A DNA stretch of 45,404 nucleotides from NCBI GenBank assembly GCA_024278015.1, contig JAJRUC010000320.1:1-45404 (forward strand), in the 5' to 3' direction. The position numbers and the translations under genes are program-made. This DNA is from Chloroflexota bacterium (lineage in GTDB: Bacteria; Chloroflexota; Anaerolineae; 4572-78). Shown in pieces: positions 7,814-16,749 of the stretch (positions are counted from its first letter, which is position 1; each line of letters starts with the position of its first letter). The notes below the pieces were generated by a model that worked only from the letters and a program-made list of their open reading frames with translations, did no database searches and was not told the origin of the DNA.

Positions 7814-9058
7814 TCAATCCAGCCATTCGATGAGGGTAGATACGCCCATACCCACGCCCACGCACAGGGTTGCCAGCCCGTAATACGGCCTGCCTGCTTG
7901 CGGGGCGCGGCGTTTCATCTCGTGCAGCAGGGTGGTTAAAATCCGCGCCCCCGATGCGCCCGTCGGATGCCCCAGGGCTACAGCGCCGCCGTTGACGTTG
8001 GTGTTGGCGTAACTTAACCCCAGGCGGCGCATAACGCCGAGCGTCTGCGCGGCGAAGGCTTCGTTCAACTCAATCAGGCCCAGGTCATCGATGGTCAGGC
8101 CCAGTCGTTTGAGCAGTTTTTGGGTGGCGGGTACCGGGCCGTAGCCCATTACGCCGGGGTCTACCCCCGCCGCTGCCGAACCGAGCCAGCGGGCCAGCGG
8201 TTTAAGGCCCAGGTCGGCGGCCTTTTTGCGGCTCATCAGCAGCACCGCCGCCGCGCCGTCATTAATGCCGCTGGAGTTTCCGGCCGTGACCGTACCCCCT
8301 TTGCGAAAAGCGGGCGAAAGTTTAGCCAGTTTTTCCATACTGGTTGCCAGTTTGTATTTCCCGTTTTCGATGGTGTAGCGCGGGTGTTCGTCGGTGTCTA
8401 CAATTTGGGGGCCGCCCTTGCGCCGGGGCACGGTTACGGGCGCAATTTCGTCTTTGAAGCGCCCGGCGTTAATGGCCTCTACCGCCCGGCGATGGCTTTC
8501 CAGGGCCAGCGCGTCCTGGTCTTCCCGGCTGATGTTCATCTCTGCGGCAATATTTTCTGCCGTTACTCCCAAACTGACAATCGGATGCAGCGCCTCCATT
8601 TTGGGATTGTTGTACCGCCAGCCGACGGTGGTATCCCACACCTGCGGGGCTTTGAAGGTGGGGGTGCGCGCCGGTTTGGGCATACTCCACGGGGCGCGGC
8701 TCATCGATTCAACGCCGCTGCCGATGTAGACGTCCCCTTCTCCGGCCATGATGGATTTGGCCGCCAGATTCACCGCTTCCAGCCCGGATGAGCAGTTGCG
8801 ATTAACGGTGAGGCCCGGCACTTCTACCGGAAAACCGGCCAGCAGCACCGCCATACGAGCCACGTCGCGGTTATCTTCCCCGGCCTGATTACCGCACCCG
8901 GCGTACACGTCGTCCAGCAGGGCGGGGTCCACGCCGGTCCGTTCCATCAGCGCCTTGTAGGTGTACGAGAGCAAATCGTCCGGCCGCACAGCGGACAGCC
9001 CGCCGCCGTACCGGCCAATCGGCGAGCGCACGGCATCAATGATGACTACTTCTTGCAT
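7814..9058 (-). CDS. Thiolase (acetyl-CoA C-acyltransferase)
   Basis: A 414-residue type II thiolase that splits 3-ketoacyl-CoA to acetyl-CoA plus a shortened acyl-CoA, or condenses in reverse. The nucleophile Cys is in NRNCSSGLEAVN, the catalytic His in GGAVALGHPTGASGARI and the second Cys in LCVGVGMGVS. The start ATG at 9058 has AGGAGG 9 nt upstream; an earlier in-frame ATG lies inside a repeat-rich stretch and is unlikely. The gene lies between an aminotransferase and a CoA-transferase on the same strand, which fits a degradative route ending in acetyl-CoA. Chain-length preference is unknown. Confidence 0.94.
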   Translation of the reverse strand: MQEVVIIDAVRSPIGRYGGGLSAVRPDDLLSYTYKALMERTGVDPALLDDVYAGCGNQAGEDNRDVARMAVLLAGFPVEVPGLTVNRNCSSGLEAVNLAAKSIMAGEGDVYIGSGVESMSRAPWSMPKPARTPTFKAPQVWDTTVGWRYNNPKMEALHPIVSLGVTAENIAAEMNISREDQDALALESHRRAVEAINAGRFKDEIAPVTVPRRKGGPQIVDTDEHPRYTIENGKYKLATSMEKLAKLSPAFRKGGTVTAGNSSGINDGAAAVLLMSRKKAADLGLKPLARWLGSAAAGVDPGVMGYGPVPATQKLLKRLGLTIDDLGLIELNEAFAAQTLGVMRRLGLSYANTNVNGGAVALGHPTGASGARILTTLLHEMKRRAPQAGRPYYGLATLCVGVGMGVSTLIEWLD

Positions 9059-9258
9059 AAAACATTGCCTCCTTTGAAAATAATCCCCTCCCCCACCCTC
9101 CCCCGACATCGGGGGACGCGAAGCGGTCGCGCCGGCGACGGGTGGGGGCAGACCAAATTTTCATTCTCGTTGTCGTCCCGCCAGAGACTGTCTGACTCCC
9201 TTGAAAACAGGCTTCGGGTTTTGGGCAAGGTCCAAAATTCAAAATTCAAAATTGACCA
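9059..9258. repeat. Intergenic region with palindromic core, copy B, and CAAAATT triplet repeat
   Basis: A 200-nt gap. 9084-9150 has the G/C-rich core also seen at 41970-42015 (shared CCCCCGACA and CGGGGGACGCGAAGCGG). It is followed by TTGTCGTCCCGCCAGAGACT, a phrase typical of dispersed intergenic repeats. At 9233-9253 the 7-mer CAAAATT occurs three times in tandem. No gene is seen. Confidence 0.5.
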
Positions 9259-10572
9259 TTATCCCGGCTTCCCCAGGCCTGCCACAAATTGTCTGAGCCG
9301 TTCTTCCATTTCCAGAACGCCGGGGCATGTTTGCCGCAGCAGGTCGGCTGGCGAGAGGTTGTTCCGATGCGCCTCCAGCACGGCTTCAGCCTCTGCATCG
9401 GTTTGGGCGTACAGGTAGCTGGTAGCAAGGCGCAGGGTCAGGTCAAGCGGGTCGGCCCCAAAATCCGAGCCGGGCAGGGTGGCGCAGTTGGCTTCTTGCA
9501 ACAGCAGGTCGGCCAGTTGTTGGCTGGTGCGAACATGGTGTTTTTCTGCCAGGGCCGCCCGCCAGGGGGCAAAGCCGGGGAACAGATAAAACCCGCCCGC
9601 CGGTTGGGGGGCGGGAATGTGCAACGCTTGCATAACGCCGTAGAGATAGCCGGTTACGTAGCCATGCACGGCGGTGCAGGCGTCAACGTAGGCATCAATT
9701 TCCGGGTTGTTGCTGTAAGCCACAATGGCGGCGTACTGGATGGGCGCGGCGGCGGTGGTCCAAATGGCGCCGGCCACCGCCGACATATAACGGTGCAGCG
9801 CTTGCCCAAACTCATTGTCGGGCACAATGGCCGCCCCCAGTCGCCAGCCGCCGAGGGAGAGATGTTTGCTTAGGCCGCCGGTGATGATGGTTCCTTCCGG
9901 GTAATAACGGGCAATAGAGGTGTGGGGCACATCGCCATAGGCGGTCAGGGCGTAAATTTCATCGCTGATGATGGTGATGTTTTCTGCTTTGGCAACCTGA
10001 GCCAGCGATTCCAGCAGCGCGGGCGGATACATAACGCCGGTGGGATTGTGCGGGCTGTTGAGGATGAGTATCCCCGGCGACGCTCCGGCTGTTTTAGCCG
10101 CTTTTATGCCGGCGGCAAGGTCTTCGGCGGTCAGGCAGTGGTTGTTTTCAAAAGAGGTGGGAATCCAGTGCGTGGTTTTACCCGTTAAAAAGGCGTGCGT
10201 TTCGTAGCTGACCCAGGAGGGAATCGGGAGCAGTAAATCCCCTTTCAGGGCGTGAAGGGCGGCAAACAGCAGGCTTTTGCTGCCGCTGCCCACAATAACC
10301 TGCCCGGCGGCGGCGTTTATGCCCATTCGGCGGCGGTAGTAAGCGGCAATGGCGGCCCGGAGTTCCGGCAGGCCGGCCACCGGCAGATACGAGCGTTCGG
10401 CGGCGTGGGCCTTGAGGGCCGCCAGCACCAGCGGATGCACCGGGAAGCGGGCTTCGCCGAAACCAAGCTGCAACACCGAATGGCCCTGGGCCCGCAGGGC
10501 GCGCACTTTGGTGTTAATGGCTAACGTGGAAGACATTTGGGGGCTTGGGTTTACAGATGATATGGCAGGCAT
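9259..10572 (-). CDS. Class I/II PLP-dependent aminotransferase
   Basis: A 437-residue fold-type I aminotransferase. The cofactor lysine lies in GGLSKHLSLGGWRLGAAI. NSPHNPTGVMYP and ISDEIYALTAYGD are the usual cofactor-contact blocks, and the N-terminal VLQLGFGEARFPVHP resembles aspartate-aminotransferase-like enzymes. The ATG at 10572 has GGAG nine bases upstream; the ATG fourteen codons earlier has no such site. It directly follows the Liv ATPase genes on the same strand, so its likely role is deamination of the imported amino acid. The substrate is not readable from sequence. Confidence 0.9.
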   Translation of the reverse strand: MPAISSVNPSPQMSSTLAINTKVRALRAQGHSVLQLGFGEARFPVHPLVLAALKAHAAERSYLPVAGLPELRAAIAAYYRRRMGINAAAGQVIVGSGSKSLLFAALHALKGDLLLPIPSWVSYETHAFLTGKTTHWIPTSFENNHCLTAEDLAAGIKAAKTAGASPGILILNSPHNPTGVMYPPALLESLAQVAKAENITIISDEIYALTAYGDVPHTSIARYYPEGTIITGGLSKHLSLGGWRLGAAIVPDNEFGQALHRYMSAVAGAIWTTAAAPIQYAAIVAYSNNPEIDAYVDACTAVHGYVTGYLYGVMQALHIPAPQPAGGFYLFPGFAPWRAALAEKHHVRTSQQLADLLLQEANCATLPGSDFGADPLDLTLRLATSYLYAQTDAEAEAVLEAHRNNLSPADLLRQTCPGVLEMEERLRQFVAGLGKPG

Positions 10573-10673
10573 TGTTTGTGTCTCCTGATTCAAGTTACTG
10601 TTAGCGGGCGTCACGCCGGTGTGGCCCTGAACGATTGGTACTCGTTATTTGGTACCGTTTTTATTATAGCGCA

Positions 10674-11426
10674 TTATGCCCAAAATGCCTTTTTTAAGTC
10701 GGTAAATTCGCTGACCGGGCCTTCAAATTTATTACGTCCCAGTTCCAGCACATACACATAATCGGCAATTTTCAGGGCCTGTCTGATTTCCTGGTCTACC
10801 AGCAAAATAGTCATGCCGGAATCTCTCAGGGCCATCAACATTTGATATATTTCTTCCGAAAGCAATTTTGCCAGCCCGGCGGTGGGTTCGTCAACCAGCA
10901 TCACCTTCGGGTCGGTCATCAGGGTGCGGCCCACCTCAACCATGCGCTGCTGCCCCCCGGACAGTTTGCCGGCCAACGATTTTCGGCGCTCTTTGAGGAT
11001 GGGAAATCGTTCATAAATCTCTTCTATTTTGCGTTTGATGCGCGTTTTGTCGCGTTGGAAGGTGTAGGCTCCCATTTCCAGATTCTCTTCAACGGACATC
11101 CAGCGAAAAACGCCGGGGTGCTGGGGAATATAAGCCAGCCCTTTTTCAATGAGCCGGTAGGTTGCCACCCCGGTTACGTCTTCGCCGTCAAGCGTAACGC
11201 GGCCCTGGTTTGGGGTTAAAAAGCCGTAAATGGCTTTCAGCAGGGTAGATTTACCCACGCCGTTGGCCCCCAGGACGGCTGTAATTTTGGCGCGTTGCGT
11301 CTTTAGGATTACGCCCTGCAAGATATTTAAATCCCGGTAATAGCCCACATACAGGTTATTTATTTCCATTGCCACGGTAGCGGGGTCAATTTGGATGGCT
11401 GCCGGGGGGCGTTCAGTGGCGGTCAT
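10674..11426 (-). CDS. livF: Branched-chain-type amino acid ABC importer, ATPase LivF
   Basis: A 250-residue ATP-binding subunit of a HAAT-family importer. Walker A is GANGVGKST (residues 53-61), the signature is LSGGQQRMVEVGR, and Walker B is VMLVDEPTAGLA. The short form without the long C-terminal tail is LivF-like. Its ATG has AGGAGG 8 nt upstream and overlaps the end of livG by 14 bp, so translation is coupled. It powers the LivH/LivM pore from the cytoplasmic side. The imported solute may be an amino acid or another carboxylate; the downstream aminotransferase favours an amino acid. Confidence 0.94.
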   Translation of the reverse strand: MTATERPPAAIQIDPATVAMEINNLYVGYYRDLNILQGVILKTQRAKITAVLGANGVGKSTLLKAIYGFLTPNQGRVTLDGEDVTGVATYRLIEKGLAYIPQHPGVFRWMSVEENLEMGAYTFQRDKTRIKRKIEEIYERFPILKERRKSLAGKLSGGQQRMVEVGRTLMTDPKVMLVDEPTAGLAKLLSEEIYQMLMALRDSGMTILLVDQEIRQALKIADYVYVLELGRNKFEGPVSEFTDLKKAFWA

Positions 11427-12216
11427 TTTCAGGGCCTCCTTCTGGGGGGGGATGATGAACTCCCGGCTGAGAGATGGTTGTGGTCAAGGCGTCGTCGTCT
11501 TCTTCTCCCAGATAGGCTTCTATCACCGCCGGGTCGTGGCGAACCACATCGGGGTCGCCGTCGGCAATGAGCGTGCCGAAGTGCAACACCAGCAGTCGCT
11601 TGCTGAGGGTGAAAATGGTGTCCATATCATGGCTGATGATGATGAACGCTTTGCCCTGCGCGTTGACCGTGGTGATGTATTCGTAGATTGTTTCCATTAA
11701 TTTGGGATGAACGCCGGCAAACGGCTCATCCAGAATGATGATGTCCGGGTCGAGCATGAGCAAGCGGCCCAACTCCAGCAATTTTTGCTGGCCGCCGGAC
11801 AGGCTGCGGCCCAAATCGTTTGCCAGGTGTTCGAAGGTTAAAAATTCCAGCACGCCCCAGGCTTTTTCTTCCATGTCCTTTCGATGGGCCGTGGCGTGCA
11901 GGGCCATAGCCGGAACCAGTAAATTTTCAAGCACGGTCATGCGTCGAAAGGCGCGTGTTACCTGGAATGTGCGCCCCAGGCCGGCCAGGGCCACCTGATA
12001 GGGGGGCAGAATATCGATACGATGCCCGTTAAGGTACACGGTGCCGGTGGTGGGTTTTAGCACGCCGTCAAGGATGTTGGTGAGCGTGGTTTTTCCGGCC
12101 CCGTTGGGGCCAATCAGCCCCACCAGCTCCGGCCCGTTAATTTTAAAGCTCACCTGGTTTAATGCCCGTAAACCGCCAAAATCTTTTGCAACGTTGTTTA
12201 CCGCCAGTTCAATCAT
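11413..12216 (-). CDS. livG: Branched-chain-type amino acid ABC importer, ATPase LivG
   Basis: A 267-residue ATPase partner of LivF. Walker A is GPNGAGKTT (near residues 36-44), the signature is LSGGQQKLLELGR, and Walker B is DIIILDEPFAGVHP. The C-terminal PAVIEAYLGEEDDDALT is the usual LivG tail (EAYLG) with a short acidic extension. The ATG overlaps the livM stop as ATGA. Longer open reading to 12318 exists, but the family start and coupling support 12216. Confidence 0.94.
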   Translation of the reverse strand: MIELAVNNVAKDFGGLRALNQVSFKINGPELVGLIGPNGAGKTTLTNILDGVLKPTTGTVYLNGHRIDILPPYQVALAGLGRTFQVTRAFRRMTVLENLLVPAMALHATAHRKDMEEKAWGVLEFLTFEHLANDLGRSLSGGQQKLLELGRLLMLDPDIIILDEPFAGVHPKLMETIYEYITTVNAQGKAFIIISHDMDTIFTLSKRLLVLHFGTLIADGDPDVVRHDPAVIEAYLGEEDDDALTTTISQPGVHHPPPEGGPENDRH

Positions 12217-13379
12217 ACATCCCCCTCCTGGCCTGCCAACCGTTTGGCTACCGTTTCTTCTGCCACGCCCCGGCGAGTTAAGCGCTGAATGATGGGATAC
12301 AGCAGGCCGTTGTTCCAAAATCGCAGCGTGAGCATCAGCAGCAAACCAAAGAACACCAGCCGCCAGGTGGTCATGTCAACCACCAGCGGGCCGATGTGCA
12401 GTTCGCGGAGTAGTTCCAGCATAAACTCAATAGCAATTGCGCCGATGGCGGCGGCCAGCAGGCTTTCCAGACCGCCGATAACCGCCATGGCAATGACCAG
12501 ACTCATCTGGGCAATCAGCAGGATATTGGGCGTAATCACCTGAACATAGTGGGCGTATACCGCCCCCGCAACGGCGGCGATGATACTGGTGATGGTGAAT
12601 ACCAGCACCTTGTAGCGCACAATATGCACGCCCAGGGCGGCGGCGGCTTCCTCATCTTCCCGAATGGAACGGATGAACAGCCCAAAGCGGGAGTTCGTCA
12701 GCCAATACATAAACAGCATCGATACCACAAACAGCAGCATCATTGCGTAATAGGGCGGAATTTTATCGACCGCGCTGAACCCGAACATGCCATTGGGGAA
12801 GAGCGGCTGCAATTGCAAGCCGTTGGGGCCGTCGGTAATGGCAATTTCAGCGTTAATTGCCACCCGCACAATTTCAGAGAAGCCGATGGTGAACAGCGCC
12901 AGGTAGGTTCGGCGCAGGCGCAGCACCAGCCCCCCCACCAGCACGCCGAACACGCCTCCCATAATTGCCGCCAGTATGATGCCATGCCAGGGGGGCAGGC
13001 GATAGATGAGCGTGCCGACGGGCATTGTCTTTTTGGCAATATCAAGGCAATTATCGCCGTAGGCGTTGATGAAAAACAGCCAGTGGTCGCCGATTTTTAT
13101 TTCCGGGGTGCAGATGCCGGTGGGGGCGGTTCCCAGTCGAATAAATTTGCTGTAAAGCCCCGTTGAATATGCGCCGATAGCCATAAAGGCCATATGTCCA
13201 AACGAAAACTGACCGGCGTATCCGGCCAGCAGCGACCAACTGGAAGCCAGAATGGCAAAGAAGAAGGCGATGATGCTGACGTGCATAATGTAGTTATTGG
13301 GAGTGAGAAAGGGGAATCCAACCAAAAGCACAATTCCCGACAAGGTAAATCCCCACACCAACCAGTTTCTCTTGCTCAT
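12213..13379 (-). CDS. livM: Branched-chain-type amino acid ABC importer, permease LivM
   Basis: A 388-residue permease with about ten helices. LLAGYAGQFSFGHMAFMAIGAYSTG is the family's first conserved block (residues about 50-74), and GLFIRSIREDEEAAAALGVHIVRYK is the cytoplasmic coupling loop that docks on the ATPases. A hydrophilic insert near residues 85-115 (CTPEIKIGDHWLFF onwards) between early helices is longer than usual. Start and stop overlap the neighbours by four bases (ATGA) on both sides. Forms the membrane pore with LivH. Confidence 0.93.
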   Translation of the reverse strand: MSKRNWLVWGFTLSGIVLLVGFPFLTPNNYIMHVSIIAFFFAILASSWSLLAGYAGQFSFGHMAFMAIGAYSTGLYSKFIRLGTAPTGICTPEIKIGDHWLFFINAYGDNCLDIAKKTMPVGTLIYRLPPWHGIILAAIMGGVFGVLVGGLVLRLRRTYLALFTIGFSEIVRVAINAEIAITDGPNGLQLQPLFPNGMFGFSAVDKIPPYYAMMLLFVVSMLFMYWLTNSRFGLFIRSIREDEEAAAALGVHIVRYKVLVFTITSIIAAVAGAVYAHYVQVITPNILLIAQMSLVIAMAVIGGLESLLAAAIGAIAIEFMLELLRELHIGPLVVDMTTWRLVFFGLLLMLTLRFWNNGLLYPIIQRLTRRGVAEETVAKRLAGQEGDV

Positions 13380-14620
13380 AGCTCTCTCCCAAACAGCCCG
13401 GTTGGTTTAAGCAGCAAGACAATCACCAAAATGACCATGCCGTAAGCGGGAATATATGCTGTCGCGCGTTGGGGGTCTGGTATGCAGCCGGCGCCGATGG
13501 TTTCCACCAACCCCACAATCAGCCCGCCGATGAACGCGCCGGGCAATGACCCCATACCGCCCAGCACAATAATGACGAATGACCGGGCGGAAGCCAGCAC
13601 CCCCACCCAGGGAACCCACGAGAATACCTGCACCAGCGACGCCCCGGAAACTCCTGCCAGCGCCCCCCCCAGGGCAAAAGCCAGGGTGTTCATGCGGTTG
13701 GGGTTAATGCCGGTTACTGCCGCTGCCTGCCGGTCCTGGCTGACGGCGCGCAAGGCTTTGCCCGTCCACGTTTTGTACAGAAACCACATTAAAATACCCA
13801 ATAAAATCAGGGAAACCAGGGCGGCGGTGATACGTGTGGATGAAATTGTTATCGAATTAAAGAAGGAAAATGTGCGGACGTTCATCGTTAAGAGGGGCGC
13901 TTCTGCCCCGGAAGGGAAGGTGATATCCGGATATTGCACAAAACGGGGCACTTTTTTGGGATTGGCGCCCACCAGCGCCAGAACCAGATATTGTAAAAAG
14001 AAGGCCAGCCCGAATGTAACCAAAATGGCGTACTCGCCGGGGCGCTCTACTTGCCCGGTGTTCATGGCCCGCAAAAAGACAACTTCGAAGATGAGGCCAA
14101 TCAAAAAGGTGATAATCGCCGCGCCGATAATGCTGAAGAGCGGATTTAAACCGGGAAACCAGACCGTCCCGATATAATAAACCGCCATGCCGCCAATCAT
14201 ATAAAATTCGCCGTGCGCAAAGCTGACCACACCTAAAATGGAGAATATCAGGGTTAACCCCAGCGCCATCAGGCCGTAAATGCTGCCCATCACCAATCCG
14301 TTGGCAACCTGGGTGGTCAGGTAGTCGCTGCGGGCAACGCAAAAATTGGTGGGGTCGGCTTTGGCAAAGGCCGCGATAAAAACACCCAAAACGATAACGC
14401 TGGGTACGACTATCCAGCGCCAATTCAGGGTGGGGGTAAAATACCAGAAAGGGAGCAGGGAGATGGGGCCGCCGGCGGCTCCGACGGCCGTTCCCACCAG
14501 CCCTGCCTGCGAAACATCCAGGTCTTTGCGGGCGTAAATGCGGGGGCTGACGATGCCGCCCACCGCGCCCCAGCCAATAATCCACAAAAGGGCGTAGTAA
14601 AATATTGTGGGGTTTTCCAT
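13376..14620 (-). CDS. livH: Branched-chain-type amino acid ABC importer, permease LivH, with N-terminal extension
   Basis: The last ~300 residues are a standard LivH permease: VANGLVMGSIYGLMALGLTL, VVSFAHGEFYMIGG and the coupling loop KALRAVSQDRQAAAVTGIN. The first ~100 residues are extra, with two or three helices (LLWIIGWGAVGGIVSP; WIVVPSVIVLGVFIAAF) not found in canonical LivH of about 290-310 residues. The ATG at 14620 has AAGGAC upstream and no internal start has a better site, so the extension is probably real. It lies about 500 nt after the binding-protein gene, with a hairpin and a repeat element between. Confidence 0.9.
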   Translation of the reverse strand: MENPTIFYYALLWIIGWGAVGGIVSPRIYARKDLDVSQAGLVGTAVGAAGGPISLLPFWYFTPTLNWRWIVVPSVIVLGVFIAAFAKADPTNFCVARSDYLTTQVANGLVMGSIYGLMALGLTLIFSILGVVSFAHGEFYMIGGMAVYYIGTVWFPGLNPLFSIIGAAIITFLIGLIFEVVFLRAMNTGQVERPGEYAILVTFGLAFFLQYLVLALVGANPKKVPRFVQYPDITFPSGAEAPLLTMNVRTFSFFNSITISSTRITAALVSLILLGILMWFLYKTWTGKALRAVSQDRQAAAVTGINPNRMNTLAFALGGALAGVSGASLVQVFSWVPWVGVLASARSFVIIVLGGMGSLPGAFIGGLIVGLVETIGAGCIPDPQRATAYIPAYGMVILVIVLLLKPTGLFGREL

Positions 14621-14669
14621 AAATATGTCCTTCAGGGAAAGTTATTTGCTTTTTGTAATACGTAGCGTG

Positions 14670-14701
14670 CAGGGCGTAACATTGCTTTATGCTACGCCCT
14701 G
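14670..14701 (-). terminator. Intercistronic hairpin between binding-protein gene and livH
   Basis: CAGGGCGTA (14670-14678) pairs with TACGCCCTG (14693-14701) around a 14-nt loop. No long T run follows on the minus strand, so it may be a processing or attenuation hairpin rather than a full terminator. It lies in the leader before livH. Confidence 0.4.
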
Positions 14702-14723
14702 TGCGTCACGAATTAAAAATTAA

Positions 14724-15034
14724 CTCACCTTACGCAGTTGGGAATTTGATGAACTCAAAATACCGGCAATTGTGGTATTGCCCCCACCCCCTAACCGCGC
14801 CGCGTCCCCCAAATTTGGGGGAGTACCCCATCCGGGGCACAGGTGGGGACAAAAAGGGATGCGCGGGGGGGGCGAAGCCCCCTCGCTCTTACTCACTCCC
14901 CCCTGCCCATTGGGAAGCACCCAAACAACGGGCACAGGTGGGGATACAGGGGGGAGGGGAATAGCTGCAATTTCGACTTTTTGCCTCAATTTGAACATCT
15001 CTATTTTGTCAAATCCTCAACCGCGTAAGGTGAG
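14724..15034. mobile_element. MITE-like element, copy C (TIR CTTACGCAGTTG family)
   Basis: The left end CTCACCTTACGCAGTTG (14724-14740) and the right end (15018-15034) are 17-nt inverted repeats with one mismatch. Pairing continues imperfectly inward through GGAATTTGA/TCAAATCC. The flanks AAATTAA (14717-14723) and AAATTAA (15035-15041) are identical, a candidate 7-bp target duplication, though AT-rich. The 311-bp interior is G/C-rich with no transposase frame. The TIR core is the same as in the copy at 41894-42053. Confidence 0.6.
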
Positions 15035-15061
15035 AAATTAATTAAACTCATATCGCGTCAA

Positions 15062-15102
15062 GGACAGCCCCGCACCCGGTTTTTTGGGTTCCGGGGCTGT
15101 CC
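15062..15102 (-). terminator. Terminator hairpin after the Liv binding-protein gene
   Basis: GGACAGCCCCG (15062-15072) pairs perfectly with CGGGGCTGTCC (15092-15102), and inner bases ACCC/GGGT extend the stem around a T-rich loop. It lies 24 nt downstream of the binding-protein stop. The T tract is weak on either strand, so efficiency is uncertain. Confidence 0.55.
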
Positions 15103-15125
15103 TTTAACAAATCATTCAACTGACA

Positions 15126-16616
15126 TCAGGGTCTAATCAGGTCAGCCGTTTTGTAGGTATCCGGATACACAACGGGGGCGTCTGCCGAAGCCTGGCCCAC
15201 TTTTTGATACTGCACTAAAGTGACAGCCGGATCGGGGAATTGATGCCACCATTTGGCGTCAACGCCTTCAGGGATGGGGTTGTGAGTGCCGTATTTAAAG
15301 TAAATGTTGCCCAACGCGCCGGCGTAAGAAATGTTTTCCAGGGCGTTGATGATAGCCGTAGAGTCAGTAGACCCCGCTTCGTTGATGGCCTGGGCCATTA
15401 ACTTGAAGGAATCGTATGCTTCCATAGCGTAAGACTCGGCTACTGACCGGCCTGACCTGGCTATGTACTTGTCAACAAAGGCAGTGGTTTCGGGGGTATA
15501 CAGCGACAGGGGCAACCCAATACGGGTGAAGACACACAGATTGCCGTCAGGCACATTGGCCCAAAAGGCTTCGTTGTCGGCGGCAACCTGATTGCAAATC
15601 ATGGGCACGTCTTGCGGCCCAATGCCGGCTTCGGCGGCCTGCTGCTCAAAATTGAACGAGGTTTCGCCGGTTAGGGTCACCAAAATCATTTCCGGATTCT
15701 CTGCCTTGATACGCTCGATGATACCGGAGAAGTCCTCGGTTCCGATGTCTGCGTTAAAGGTTACGGCCTCAACGCCCAAATCGGCCAGGGCGGCGGTTGT
15801 TTGCTCGGCAGCCGGAATGCCATAGCCCGTATTTTCGGTCATAATCACAATACGCTTCACGCCCAACGAGGCGATGAAGTTAGAGTGGATGGCTGCTACC
15901 TCTGACGACATAGGCGCAATGCGGAAGACTTCGGGGTATTGCACCGAGGTGATTTTATCGTTCCAGGTTTCGGCGAAGACGGTGGGCATACCATTGGCGT
16001 GGGCCACTTCTTTGGCGGTTAGCCCCACAGCGCTATGATATTCGCCAACCACACCCACAACTTTTTCCTGGTCAATCAGGCGTTCCATAGCGGCGGTGCC
16101 TCGTTCCGGCAACCCTTCCGTATCAACCAGAATCATCTCAACCGGTTTGCCCAACACGCCACCGGCCGCATTAACTTCTTCCACGGCGATTTCCATAGCA
16201 ATCTTCATGGCCTCGCCGCCGGTTACAGACCCCGGAGCGCTTAAGGGTGCCAGGGCGCCAATTTTAATGGTGTCGCCGCCGGTTGCGCCCGCCGTAGAGG
16301 TTTGGCCGTCAAAGTAGGCTTGCGCTTCTTCCGAACTGGGAATGTAAATTTTCCAGCCGACTTCAATTTCGTCGGAGTTTTTGATTTTGGCGTAGCTGCT
16401 GTCATCGGCATTTTTCTGGTTGGTGTAGTAGGTAATGGCCGGATAGGCGAAAATATCGCCCAGGAATTTGTCGGCCAGTTTACTGAGCCAATCGTCGGCT
16501 ACCACCACGTAATCTTGCCCGCCATCCTGTGCGGGGGGAGCCGCCACAGCGGCAACGGGAACTATCAACATTAGAATCGCAATCAATACCATCAATTTAA
16601 GCAGATGTTTTTTCAC
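15126..16616 (-). CDS. Liv-type ABC substrate-binding protein with N-terminal LysM domain
   Basis: A 496-residue exported binding protein. Residues 1-25 are a signal peptide (KLMVLIAILMLIVPVAAVAA). Residues about 34-98 match a LysM fold: YVVVADDWLSKLADKF, then YTNQKN, then EIEVGWKIYIPS. From about residue 115 a type I periplasmic-binding (Peripla_BP_6) domain begins, IKIGALAPLSAPGSVTGG, with VEEVNAAGGVLGKPVEMI. LysM domains bind peptidoglycan-like glycans, so it may tether the receptor to the wall. GTG start; GGAGG 8 nt upstream. It lies upstream of livHMGF on the same strand and is almost certainly its receptor. The solute is unknown. Confidence 0.9.
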   Translation of the reverse strand: MKKHLLKLMVLIAILMLIVPVAAVAAPPAQDGGQDYVVVADDWLSKLADKFLGDIFAYPAITYYTNQKNADDSSYAKIKNSDEIEVGWKIYIPSSEEAQAYFDGQTSTAGATGGDTIKIGALAPLSAPGSVTGGEAMKIAMEIAVEEVNAAGGVLGKPVEMILVDTEGLPERGTAAMERLIDQEKVVGVVGEYHSAVGLTAKEVAHANGMPTVFAETWNDKITSVQYPEVFRIAPMSSEVAAIHSNFIASLGVKRIVIMTENTGYGIPAAEQTTAALADLGVEAVTFNADIGTEDFSGIIERIKAENPEMILVTLTGETSFNFEQQAAEAGIGPQDVPMICNQVAADNEAFWANVPDGNLCVFTRIGLPLSLYTPETTAFVDKYIARSGRSVAESYAMEAYDSFKLMAQAINEAGSTDSTAIINALENISYAGALGNIYFKYGTHNPIPEGVDAKWWHQFPDPAVTLVQYQKVGQASADAPVVYPDTYKTADLIRP

Positions 16617-16749
16617 TTGTATCTCCTCCTTTTGTATCTAAAACTATATTTTTGTCCGGCATCATTTTTTTTGCAATAAACGCGCCTCCTTTCAATTTAG
16701 CGAGTTGGTGAACAGGTGAATTAAGCGGATGGTTGCGGGTTATCCTGCC

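Larger units (their letters stand above)
14621..15125. other. 505-nt intergenic region: hairpin, MITE-like element and terminator
   Basis: Between the Liv binding-protein gene and livH. It holds the hairpin at 14670-14701, an inverted-repeat-bounded element at 14724-15034 and a strong terminator-like hairpin at 15062-15102. No coding sequence is convincing. Confidence 0.6.

Noticed and set aside
9059..9258. A small RNA gene in the repeat-rich gap
   Set aside because: Only repeat words and A/T triplets were seen; no promoter-terminator pair could be placed.
9289..9873. Long open frames on the strand opposite the aminotransferase and many other genes
   Set aside because: They mirror the real genes in a G/C-rich third-position pattern, lack ribosome-binding sites and show no domain.
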